A DNA stretch of 43,111 nucleotides from Multifurca ochricompacta (lineage: Eukaryota > Basidiomycota > Agaricomycetes > Russulales > Russulaceae), in contig WTXG01000289.1 in NCBI GenBank assembly GCA_022496185.1, positions 1 to 43,111 on the forward strand. Reading direction: 5' to 3'. How positions within the stretch are numbered: position 1 is the stretch's first letter; each line of letters starts with the position of its first letter. Positions 1-9,599 of the stretch are shown here, one piece after another. A model generated the notes under the pieces. It had not been told where the DNA came from. It saw only the letters and a list, made by a program, of their open reading frames with translations, and ran no database searches. Both the position numbers and the translations under genes were made by a program.

Positions 1-2060
1 AGGGAGTGCCCGAAGAAAGGGTGCGAGTGGCGGAAGCAATGGTCACCCTATCCGTAACAATCCACCTACTGTGAGAAGAAAACACCGACGAAGAGGAAAA
101 GCCAAGAATATGGGCAACATGATGAAAGAAAGTGAGGAAGTGAGGCCATCTAGTAGAAAGGCTTCGCCAAAAAGGATTTTTGACTGGCTCTACCCCGTCG
201 GCCTGGGCACGAGCATTACATGTAACCTCTGTGTATACTAGTCGCTTCAAGTCATTGAAAATACCAGTACATTTCGAGACTACACAGAGGACGGCCGACC
301 GTGACATCCTGATAGATTCAGGGCCACTGATAACTTCTAGCCCACGAATGGCAAAACCATGGGCTTGGGGATGCTGGAACTCCCCAGGAAAAGAACATCT
401 GGAATATAGACGGAACAGCCAATAGAGCTGGGAGAATTACTCACTACACCGACCTTAATGTCCAAGTAGGGAAAGAACAAAAGCAATTCGATTCCTTGTC
501 ACCAATTTAGAGATGAAGACCTAATCCTAGGATACCCATGGTGGCAGCATTCGAGCCAAAGATCAATTGAGTGATGCAACCATGGATAAGGACTTTTACC
601 CAGTCCCATTACATCATTTGGGATACGATTAGCTATCTGACACATGAAGTGTCGAGGACAGAAGAGAGGAGCAGGTGCTGTTACGCTACGAAGGCATCAG
701 AACTGCCCAAAGGCAGTAGAAGGGCAGACAGAAAACCTTTGAGGAGGTCGTACCAGAGGTCTATCACCGACACTGGAAGGTATTCTCAGAAGAAGAGTCG
801 CAGCGTTTCCCACCTGCGCGACCCTGGGATCATGCTATTGACTTCACGCCTGACACCCCATCCGCGATCGACTGCAAAATTTACCCGTTGTCCCAGAAGA
901 GCAAGCAGCACTTACAACTTCCTCGAAGAACACCTTGCGAAAGGTATATTCCCCGTCAAAGTCACCATACGCATCACCCTTCTTCTTCATCAAGAAGAAG
1001 ATGGAAAACTTCGACCCGTTCAAGACTACCGACGATAAATGCCCATACCATAAAGAATGCTTATCCACTTCCCCTCATCTCTGAACTCATTGATACCATG
1101 AGGGACAAGTCTCTGTTCTCCAAAATGGATGTCCGATGGGGATACAATAAATCAGGATTAAGGAAGGAGATCAATGCAAAGCGCGTTTAAAACCAATCAG
1201 GGACTCTTTGAACCAAACGTCATGTTCTTTGGCCTTACCAACTCGCCTGCTACCTTTCAATCCATGATGAACCACATCTTCCGCGACCTTATCCTCACTG
1301 GCAAGTAGTGGTGTACATGGATGATATCCTCGTGGCTACAACAGACAATTTGCTCCATCACCGAGAACGAGTTCACCAGGTATTAGAAATCCTACACGAA
1401 CACGATCTATATCTCAAACCGGCCAAGTGCTCATTCGAGCAACGCAGTATAGAATACCTGGGGTTATCCTGGAGGGAGGGCAAGTTGAATGGATCCAGTA
1501 AAGTGCAAGGGATTCGGAATGGCCTGTACCCACATGTATCAAGGACTGTGGTCCTTCATCGGATTCTGCAACTTCTACCGACGATTGTACGGGGGTTCTC
1601 AGGTATCGCCCAGCCATTGAATGGGCTGCTAAAGAAGGATACACCTTGGCACTGGGGAAAAGAACAGCAACGAGCCTTCGAACAGATCCGAGACATTGTG
1701 GGTCAGAACCAGTTCTTCTACAACCAAACTTGAGGAACCCTTTGAACTCAAGTAGATGCATCGCACTTTGCAAATGGAGCTGTACTCAACCAACGGGATG
1801 CAACAGGATTGCTTCACCCAGTTGCCTTCTACTCGGAGACATTTCACGGCAGAACGAAATTACGATATTTGGGACAGAGAACTGCTCGCCATTGTGAAAG
1901 CACTATGACATTGGCGACCGTACCTAGCAGGGACTCCCCACAAAACCATCATTCACACCGACCACTCCAACCTATTATACTGGAAGGAACCCCACAAGAT
2001 TAGTCGAGGGTTGCTCGTGAAGTCTTAGAACTGGAGGAATATAACTTCACATTGAAACAT
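1..2060 (+). pseudogene. gag end, protease, RT and RNase H of gypsy copy 1, indel-riddled
   Basis: Fragments in several frames match the same domains in elements E and C: the protease DSG region near 310-335, RT from about 880 to 1740 with the YMDD catalytic box at about 1316-1327, and RNase H at about 1740-2060. The reading frame changes many times. Several breaks are one-base losses in homopolymers when compared with E and C (for example a GGGG run reduced to GGG in the protease site near 320). The rest of the same copy (2052-3617) is almost clean, so damage is strongly concentrated here. Either the copy is decayed on this side only, or the base calls near the start of the window are poor. 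No functional product is expected as written. Confidence 0.8.
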
Positions 2061-3617
2061 ATTGCAGGAAGTCGCAATGCATGGGCAGATGCCCTGTCAC
2101 AACGGCCCGACTTGAACAGTGGAGAAGAAGACAATAATGACGTCACGGTCTTGCCTGAAGAGGTCTTCGCGAAAACCGCTGTCGTAAGCCTCCACGACAT
2201 GGACTTATGGGCTCAAGTGTCACAAAACATGAATCAGCAGTTATGCGAAGCATGGGCAGACGCACATAATCTGAAGAAGATCGACGGCCTTTGGTGGAAA
2301 GATGGGGATCGACTCGTTGTCACCGGTGGCGACAACATTAAGAGGGGGGTGATCCATTTTCACCACAACCTCCCTTCTGCGGGCCACCCTGGCATTACTA
2401 ACACGTACGCCTTGGCCAAACGAGATTACTGGTGGCCGGACATGAAGAAGGATGTGGAAAACTATGTGAAAGGATGCGCGGGCTGCCAAGCCAACAAAGT
2501 AAACACACACCCACACCCACCAGCACCATTCCCGATCACACCTACAGCCTCACTACCGTTCCAGACCATTGCGATGGACTTCATAGTCAAACTCCCCATC
2601 TCCAGAGGATTCGACTCTATCTTGACCATCACTGACCATGATTGCTCTAAAGCGGCACTGTTCATACCCTGTAATGAGTCTGTTACAGCGGAAGGCGTAG
2701 CCAAACTCTACCTGGATCATGTCTACAGACACTACGGCCTCCCAGAAAAGATCATCTCAGATCGCGACCCACGTTTCACTTCCGCCTTTGCTAGGGCGCT
2801 CTGTAAGACTTTAGACATCACCCAGAATATTTTGACTGCCTACCATCCACAAACTGATGGACAATCCGAAAGAACAAACCAATGGCTAGAACAATACCTT
2901 TGGTTCTGGTGCAACAGACGACAGGATGACTGGGCCGACTGGTTGGCAATGGCCGAGTTTGCACACAACTCATGGCCCAACGGAACTACTAAGACCCCTC
3001 CATTCTCACTTATCATGGGATGGATGCCACAGACTAACTGGACTAAGAAGCCCACAAACACCCCCTCAGTGGCGCAACGTATCAGCCAATGGGAGGAGAT
3101 CAGGAAATCAGCCAATGAGAATCTGCTCAAGGCGCAAAGGATCCTATCCGAAAGACCGACAAGGTTCACGCCTTATCAGACCAATGACCTTGTCTGGTTG
3201 GAGGGGAAGAACATTCGCACCTCACACCCCATGGCGAAATTAGCTCCCTGACGCCACGGACCCTTCATGATAATGAGGAAGCTGTCAGACGTGTCATATG
3301 AACTTGAACTTCCACCCACATGGAGAATTCACCCAGTCTTCCATGCTCGACTTCTGACACCTTACAGAGAGACCACCCTGTATGGGGAAAACTTCCCAAG
3401 ACCCCCCCCTGAATTAATTGATGGAGAAGCGGAGTGGGAAGTGGAGCGGATTCTAGATTCCCTACGAAAAGGCCGAGGGCGCAAGTTACATTACCTAGTC
3501 AAGTGGAAAGGATTCCCAGACTCTGACAACTTGTGGGAGCCCGCCGGGAATATCTTTGCCCTGGCCCTTATCTCGGAGTTCCATGACCGACACCCAGAAG
3601 CGCCCAAGAATAGTTAA
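2052..3617 (+). pseudogene. Ty3/gypsy integrase and chromodomain of copy 1 (one in-frame TGA)
   Basis: The integrase inserts the cDNA copy into the genome. The stretch begins with the end of RNase H, then the zinc-binding HHCC motif (GVIHFHH and later GCAGCQANK), then the DDE core (AMDFIVKLP; ISDRDPRF; HPQTDGQSERTNQW). It ends with a chromodomain (EWEVERILDS; YLVKWKGFPDSDNLWEP) that in chromoviruses directs integration to particular chromatin. The open frame stops at a TGA (3249-3251) between LAP and RHGP and resumes in the same frame at 3252. Element E has CAA at the homologous codon, so the ancestor was CGA and both copies lost the CpG on different strands. Apart from that stop the frame is open to TAA at 3615-3617. 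Confidence 0.88.
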
Positions 3618-3693
3618 AAGGACGACCCAGATCCTAAGCAAACCCCCCCAGTACATGCCCCCACAGCAACGTCCTACAACCACAGAATCTATT

Positions 3694-4886
3694 ATGTCTT
3701 TCATCGCTGCCAACGCCGCCATTGACGCCTTCACCGCTACCACGGTAGTAGTCGAGAACTTCCCTTCCGCTCACCCGTCCACACGTCCCTCCTCACCCAT
3801 TGACTACGAGGCCGCTGAAGCTCAGGTCAAGAACCAGTCCCCCAACCCCAACGACGACTTTGAACACTGTGAGGAACCGCATCCCAACGACCTGATAGGT
3901 ATGGAATCGGACGATGAGGTTCCCGAATTCCCCTTTTTTGTTAACAACCCAACTCCTCCACATACTACCCCTTGGAGATTACATTGGGCGACGGACGGTC
4001 GCGATCGCCAAGTATATCTTTTACACCAATGGAGGGATGGACGTGGCCAGATGTATGAAGAAGGACGGTCCCGTTTATGGAGCTCCAGTCTATCTGGAAG
4101 AAAGGTACACCAGTTGTCTGCATCATACCATGACCGACGAACAGCTGGGGCATCTGGCCGCTGAGGATTCGCGGGCCTTCACCATCGACGAGGTACTGAG
4201 TGACATGCGACTTCCGCGTCTCAAAGCCAAGGTGATGAGACTGTGGAAGAATCTAACCTTACGCAACACACTCAACAAGCAGTACAAAGAACATGTGAAG
4301 ATGATGGCCCGGTTGACCAACGGGATGTTCCAGATTGAGCAGGAGTTGGTGGAGATTCAAAAAGGCTGGAGAAGGGGATGCCTATCAAACAATTGCTGAG
4401 AGGTACGCCAACACATATGCCCGACCCCTACCCCCACGATCATTGGGGGCTGCTCCTGTGCTACTACCGAACCGATTCGAGATGCCGCGTATGCATGAGA
4501 ACCCCCGCGGAGAGACGTGTGGCGCTGTGATAGTAAGTATCACATCAGCTGGAACTGTCCTCTCAATCGCAAGTGGTGTCGGCACTGTCAAGCAACCTGC
4601 ATTGGAGCAGGTTCTGCATCTTCCGCCGCGTAGGAGTCGCCCCAACGATCAGCAACCCGTCCGCATGGTGTGGCAAGTGCCTACGTCACAATGCAGGACA
4701 TCGAGAGCTGGACTGCCCGATCCACGATCTGTGCACATGTGCAGTCAACGCGGCCCCTATGGGTTCCTCCGCACTCACCAATGCCCCCAGGACGAAGACA
4801 AGGAGAACTATACAATGGATGATCGTAATGTAGCTGACGACTACTTGGAGCTGGTACAAGATGATGACGGTACGAGTCGTTTCTAG
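3694..4886 (+). pseudogene. ORF3 of gypsy copy 1: accessory protein with helical segment and tandem zinc knuckles (frameshifted)
   Basis: This ORF lies 3' of pol, starting with ATG 76 nt after the pol stop; the same 76-nt gap is found in element E. About 397 codons are expected. Visible parts: an Ala/Ser/Pro-rich N-terminus (MSFIAANAAIDAF), an acidic stretch (DDEVPEFPFF), a conserved middle (AKYIFYTNGGMDV; GPVYGAPVYLEERYT), a charged segment with heptad-like hydrophobics (roughly 4200-4420), then Cys/His modules and the C-terminal ENYTMDDRNVADDYL. Three frames are needed because of small indels near 3970, 4370 and 4520, so this copy is dead as written. No family assignment could be made; the zinc knuckles suggest nucleic-acid binding. 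The counterparts at 8405-9590 and 23967-25166 show it is a genuine component of these elements. Confidence 0.75.
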
Positions 4887-4903
4887 CTGGGTCTGCTAGA
4901 ACC

Positions 4904-4914
4904 AGAAGAGGGGG
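4904..4914 (+). promoter_or_regulatory. Polypurine tract of gypsy copy 1
   Basis: AGAAGAGGGGG sits just before the 3' LTR, separated by TGA. This is the usual place of the RNase H-resistant primer for plus-strand cDNA synthesis. The identical tract precedes the LTR of element E at 25184-25194. Confidence 0.75.
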
Positions 4915-4917
4915 TGA

Positions 4918-5493
4918 TGTTATGACTTCTGCCATCCGCCCCCGTTTTCTTCCACCTCCCCAACGACGACCCCTCTTGCCGCCTACTTTACACTTCTCGA
5001 TCACGTCCCCATCGTGGGATCCGTCAATGCCTTACTTCCATCCCCGTGACCCGCTTTGTACCTGTTGACGCGACGTTTCTTATGCTGTCCTTATCTTCTT
5101 ATCATCTTATCTCTACGACCGGACACTTACTTAATACCCTATCAGAAGCTAGACTTTACGCCGTCCGCTTCCGTATATTTGGGCCCACTTGACTCCGATC
5201 CTTATCTCATAGACGCCGTTGAGTTACGTATATAAGTCCGCTGTAGCTACGCTGTAGACCTCAGACTTGACTTATTGAATACATCGGTGCCTGTCTTCTG
5301 GACATCCCTTGATCTCTGACTCAGTTGTCTCAAGTACTTCTGGTACTTCTCCGCTCAACATCGTCTTAGGGAGCGCCCCTTTGACTTTGACTCATCCCAC
5401 TCAATCTCCAAGAAGCCTTATTGGTTTCTTATCTGAACCTGCGAATCGCGCTGTCACACAAGTCGTGTGGAACGTCCCGCACCGGGCGTAACA
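4918..5493 (+). repeat. LTR-A: 3' LTR of gypsy copy 1 (576 bp)
   Basis: The LTR begins TGTTATGAC after the polypurine tract and ends GCGTAACA, giving TGTTA/TAACA terminal inverted repeats. The same LTR, interrupted by the palindromic DNA transposon, is at 25198-27720, and a 3'-terminal fragment is at 28354-28403. It carries a TATA-like TATATAAG at 5229-5236. Confidence 0.88.
5229..5236 (+). promoter_or_regulatory. Putative TATA box in LTR-A
   Basis: TATATAAG lies in the middle of the LTR, where the U3 promoter of an LTR retrotransposon is expected. The E copy keeps it (TATATAAG at about 25509-25516). Assigned by position and motif only. Confidence 0.45.
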
Positions 5494-5724
5494 AGAACAG
5501 ACTTAGGTCTGTCTCTCTACTTTACTGTACTTTAAATACAAGTAGTTCTAGCTATGTCATAGTAAATAGAAGGTTCTAGGACTATGACATAGTATCTAAA
5601 TGGTTGTGCAGTAGAATGAGCTAGAACTAAGGAGAATTAGGAGGGGTTAGGCCCTCAGTAAGCAAAACACTGGTGAAACACGATGTCAAGTCATTAGTAA
5701 CGTTGCAGGGAGAATTCTGTCACA
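5494..5724. repeat. LTR-B, right-hand part, inserted in gag of element E
   Basis: The stretch from AGAACAGACTTAGG to TTCTGTCACA matches the right part of the solo LTR-B at 15811-22815. Its left part must lie upstream of the window, because gypsy copy 1 is inserted between the two parts. After 5724 the sequence becomes gag coding of element E. No internal region of the LTR-B element is present in the window, so its superfamily cannot be named. Confidence 0.8.
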
Positions 5725-7781
5725 ACCACCGTAACACCAGAAGCCCCCACTCAAAATAACCCACCCACTGTGGATAAATGATCAAAGGAAGAGAAAGCTC
5801 AGGATATATGGGCTAACATGATGAAAGAGAGTGAGGAAGTATGCGCCATCCTAGTAGAAAAGGCGTTTGCAAAAAAGGATTTTTGTTAGGCTCAAACCCA
5901 TCGGCCTGGGTGTGAGCACTCCATGTCACCTCTGTGTATGCTAGTCAATTCAAGTCATTAAAAATACCAGTCCATTTTGAAACTACACAGAGGACAGCCG
6001 ATTGAGATATTTAGTGGACTCTGGAGCCACAGATAATTTCATTCACCCACAACTAATCAAAACAATGGGTCTAGGGGGCTGGCACTTCCCAGGAAAAGAA
6101 CATATGGAACATTGATGGAACGGCTAATGTGCTGGAAAGATCACCCACTATAGGACCTAAAAGTCCAGGTTGGGGAGATGACGAAGACTATACACTTCCT
6201 GATTACAGATCTAGGAGACAAAGACCTCATTTGGGATACCCATGGCTTGCTGCCTTTGAACCAAAGATTAATTGGGCTGATGCAACAATGGACAAAGACT
6301 CATACCCAACCATTGTCACATCGCTCGGCTATGATTATGCAATCAGACATCCAGTAGTAAGGACTACGCATACGGAGGAAGAAAGTGACCCTGGTTATTG
6401 CTATGTCACCAAAGCATTGGAACTGGCCCAGAAGGCAGTACAGGGACAGACTGAGAAGACATACCAGGACGTAGTGCCAAGTGCTTATCAGCGGCACTGG
6501 AAGGTATTCTCTGAAGAAGAATCCCATCATTTTCCCCCAGAATGACCATGGGATCATGCCATTGATCTTCTCCCAGAAATGCTGGCAGCTATAGACTGCA
6601 AAATCTATCCACTGTCCCAGTCCGAACAGGCTGCACTCACTGAGTTCCTAGAAGAACATCTGGCCAAAGGATACATCCACCCGTCCAAATCACAGTATGC
6701 CTCACCCTTCTTCTTCATCAAAAAGAAGGATGGCAAGCTGCGACTGGTTCAGGACTATCAAAAGATTAATGCATACACTGTAAAGAATGCCTATCCCCTA
6801 CCACTTATCTCCAAACTCATTGACACCATGCGGGACAAGTCCCTCTTTTCAAAAATGGACGTACACTGGGGCTACAACAATGTCAGGATAAAAGAAGGTG
6901 ATCAATGCAAAGTGGCATTTAAGACAAACCAAGGGTTGTTTGAACCAAATGTCATGTTTTTCGGACTTACAAACTTGCCAGCGACATTCCAAGCTATGAT
7001 GAATCACATTTTTCGAGATCTCATTCTTACTGGCGAAGTGGTAGTCTATATGGATGACATCCTGGTTGCCACCACCAATGATTTGAACTGCCATCGAGAG
7101 CGAGTACATCAGGTACTGGATATACTGCACGAACATGATCTATACCTTAAACTGGCAAAGTGTTCCTTTGAACAGCAAAGCATTGAATACTTAGGAGTCA
7201 TCCTGGAGGGAGGACAAGTGCAAATGGACCCAGTAAAAGTACAGGGGATCCGGGAGTGGCCCGTACCTACGTGCATCAAGGATGTGCGATCCTTCATTGG
7301 ATTCTGCAATTTCTACCAATGATTCATATGAGGATTTTTGGGGATTGCCCAGCCACTGAATGGGCTGTTGAAGAAGGAGATACCCTGGCATTGGGGAAAG
7401 GAACAGCAACAAGCCTTTGAACAAATCTGAGACATCATAGGCTCAGAACCAGTCCTCCTGCAGCCAGACTTAGGAAGACCCTTTGAACTTGAAGTAGATG
7501 CATCTCACTTCACCAATGGTGCCGTATTGAACCAGCGGGATGTAGCAGGACTCCTTCACCCAGTCGCCTTCTACTCAGAAACATTCTCATCAGCAGAACG
7601 AAACTACGACATTTGGGATAGAGAGCTACTCACCATTGTAAAAGCATTGAGGCACTGGTGACTGTATCTGGCAGGAACCCCTCACAAGACTATCATTCAC
7701 ACTGATCACTCCAATCTGCTTTATTGGAAGGAGCCCCACAAAATCAGTTGACAGGTCGCCTGTGAAGTCCTAGAACTAGAA
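5725..7781 (+). pseudogene. gag end, protease, RT and RNase H (first part) of element E
   Basis: The gag C-terminus ends with AFAKKDF just before the frame change into protease (VDSGATDNF at about 6013-6040). The RT spans about 6545-7330, with FFFIKKKDGKL, MDVHWGYNN and the catalytic VYMDDIL near 7046-7066. RNase H follows (LEVDASHF, then IWDRELL). The coding sequence is readable almost without indels and is broken mainly by TGA codons at positions where other copies have arginine: 6543-6545 (PPE stop PWDH), 7320-7322 and 7329-7331 (FYQ stop FI stop GF, where FYRRFIRGF is expected), about 7428-7430 and about 7660-7662. All fit CGA to TGA change. RNase H is cut at 7781 by element C and resumes at 15290. 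Confidence 0.85.
5871..5877 (+). promoter_or_regulatory. Putative -1 ribosomal frameshift heptamer between gag and pol
   Basis: In the gag frame (GCA AAA AAG GAT TTT) the bases form A AAA AAG, the classic -1 slippery heptamer. The protease-pol frame is -1 relative to gag here and also in element C (gag stop at 13146-13148, pol frame open across it). In C the heptamer has changed to CCAGAAG while the following GGATTTTTGA is kept, so the run of T may be the true slip site. No downstream structure was computed. Confidence 0.45.
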
Positions 7782-8373
7782 TGTAATGCCTGGTGTGGGC
7801 GTTCGGCACGACGTGTGACAAGTCGCATAGCAAAACTACGAAGTCAAGTATGCACTGTCTTTCAAGTACACAGAGGTCGGGTGAGGAGTCAACACCAAGG
7901 AGCTAATCCCTTAGTATTGGTGAGTGGAAGAGTGCCAGAAGCACTGAGACAATTCAAGAGTTGGGTCTTAGGATCACCCAGAAGGTAATGCACCAAGTCG
8001 ATTAAGAAGTCGAGTCTAAGGCATACAGGCTATCTAGACAGGCCTTTATATGTAATAGAGGTCAGAGTCTGAATTGGAGTAACGTACTTGATGTATCAAT
8101 GAAGTCATAATCTAACCAGATGGGGAGCAGAGTCAAGGTGGGCCAGGTGAGAATATACATAGACGAATCTGGTATAGTCGCGATTCTGGTGGGAAAATAC
8201 GTAAGTGTTCTGATGTAAAGTACAAGTCATAGATAAGCACAGCATGAGTCAGAGATAAGGAACAAACAGGTACAATGCCAGTCACAACACAGTCAACAAA
8301 GGGACAAACACATCCAAGCAGCAAGTCACATGAGAGAAAAAGGGAATGAGATGACACAGCAGGGTTTGTAACA
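7782..8373 (-). repeat. LTR-C, 3' LTR of element C (592 bp)
   Basis: On the minus strand it reads TGTTACAAACCC to GGCATTACA. It pairs with 14697-15289. It is preceded on that strand by the purine tract AGAGAGGGGGTAA (8374-8386). Differences from the partner LTR are almost all transitions at former CpG sites. Confidence 0.9.
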
Positions 8374-8386
8374 TTACCCCCTCTCT
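8374..8386 (-). promoter_or_regulatory. Polypurine tract of element C
   Basis: On the minus strand AGAGAGGGGGTAA adjoins the 3' LTR. It is the counterpart of the AGAAGAGGGGG tract of copy 1 and E. Confidence 0.7.
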
Positions 8387-8404
8387 AAGTCCTAGCAGAG
8401 CCAG

Positions 8405-9590
8405 CTAGATTGGCATACCATTGTCATCCTGGACCAGGGAGAGGTAGTCATCAGCTACAGTGTAGTGGTCTGCATCATAGTTCTCCTTTTCTTCATCTGT
8501 GGGGCAAATGTGTGTTTGTAGAAAACCGTAGGGCCCCATCTCCCACATTGAAAGCAGCCATTGTAAACGTGACAATCGATTTCTTGATGGCCAGCGTTGT
8601 GGGAGAGACACTTGCCACACCACCCTGATGGGTTCTGGATGGTGGGGCTTGTGTGAGTCGTCGAAACAGGCATTGACAACTCCAGTGCGAGGTGCTCTGG
8701 CAATGTCGACATTGTTTCTTGGCCGTGGGGCAACACCAGCTAAGATGGTACTTGCTGCTGCAGTGCCAGCAAAGCTTGCCATCGGGGTTTTCATGGAGAT
8801 GTGGCATTTCAAACAGTGGGGGTTAAGCCAGGGTGCAAGGTTGAGGCAGCAACGAGGGAGTTATTGCACAAAAATATTGGCGTACCGTTCGGATATGATT
8901 TGGTATGCCTCTCCTCATTCCAATCTTGTCCTGATGCTCACCAGGTGATGCTCTATGTCAAAGACCCCTCGGTTAATTTTACCATTTGTCGCTCATAGTC
9001 GCAATGCTGCATCTCCAAATTGTCCCTGAGCGCCTGGAACTTGCGCAACTGCACAATTTCAGCAGTTAGTTGTGGCATACGTAGGTCTCGGAGCACTTCA
9101 TTGATGGCGAAGGTGTGTGGGTCATGGGCCGAGAGGTGTTGTAAATGTTCCGGCCCCAAGACATAGTGAAGTCAATCGACAGTCTTTTCTTCCAGGTACA
9201 CTGGGGCCCTGTAGACTGGCCCCCCTTTTTCTAGACAGCTGGCTACATCCATACCTTCGTTGGTGTAGTAGATATACTTGGCTACCTCCGTGGTGCCATC
9301 GTTCTTGGATGACGGGATCATGAGTGGGAAGTAAAATTGCAGTTGGGGTCATTCGGGAAGAATGGGAATTCTGGGGACTCGTCACCAAAGTCCACATCGA
9401 TCAGGTCGTTGGGACGGGGGTGTTCAGGCAAATTAAAATCTTCATTGATGTTGATGATTCTGTCCCCTTCGGCCACTTTGGTGGTCACATCGTAGTCAAT
9501 AGGAGAAAGTGGGTGAGAAGGAGGGTGCAAAGGAGAAAGTAAGGGAAACACATCAATGGCGGCAGAGGCGTGGACACTAGATGGTGACAT
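8405..9590 (-). pseudogene. ORF3 of element C: zinc-knuckle accessory protein (broken)
   Basis: This is the homologue of ORF3 in copy 1 and E but clearly diverged, and it has the same layout. The N-terminus has ASAAIDVF and PLSPIDYD, then an acidic block (DESPEFPFF). The middle has VAKYIYYTN and GPVYRAPVYLEEK. The helical part is HDPHTFAINEVLRDL onward. The C-terminus has Cys/His modules: CWHCSSKYHLSWCC, CRHCQSTSHWSCQC, then CGKCLSHNAGHQEIDC and CFQCGRWGP. It ends TVADDYLSLVQDDNG. Here the start ATG overlaps the 3' end of pol in another frame, unlike the 76-nt gap in copy 1 and E. Several frameshifts and stops make it inactive. Function is unknown; nucleic-acid binding is inferred from the zinc modules. 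Confidence 0.72.
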
Positions 9591-9599
9591 GGATGTTTT

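Larger units (their letters stand above)
1..5493 (+). mobile_element. Ty3/gypsy chromodomain retrotransposon, copy 1 (5' end outside window)
   Basis: Order read along the + strand: gag tail, aspartic protease, reverse transcriptase, RNase H, integrase, chromodomain, a separate 3' ORF (ORF3), polypurine tract, 3' LTR. This domain order (integrase after RNase H) plus the C-terminal chromodomain defines the chromovirus branch of Ty3/gypsy. The element ends in TAACA at 5493 and the next bases belong to a different LTR (LTR-B), so it is inserted in LTR-B with predicted duplication AGAAC (5494-5498). Its 5' LTR and most of gag lie upstream of the window. It belongs to the same family as element E (5725-27720), whose 3' LTR and ORF3 are closely similar. 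Confidence 0.9.

Noticed and set aside
8133..8357. Small frame repeated in both LTR-C copies (also at 15049-15318)
   Set aside because: Lies wholly inside the LTRs and has no conserved domain; duplicated only because LTRs are duplicated.
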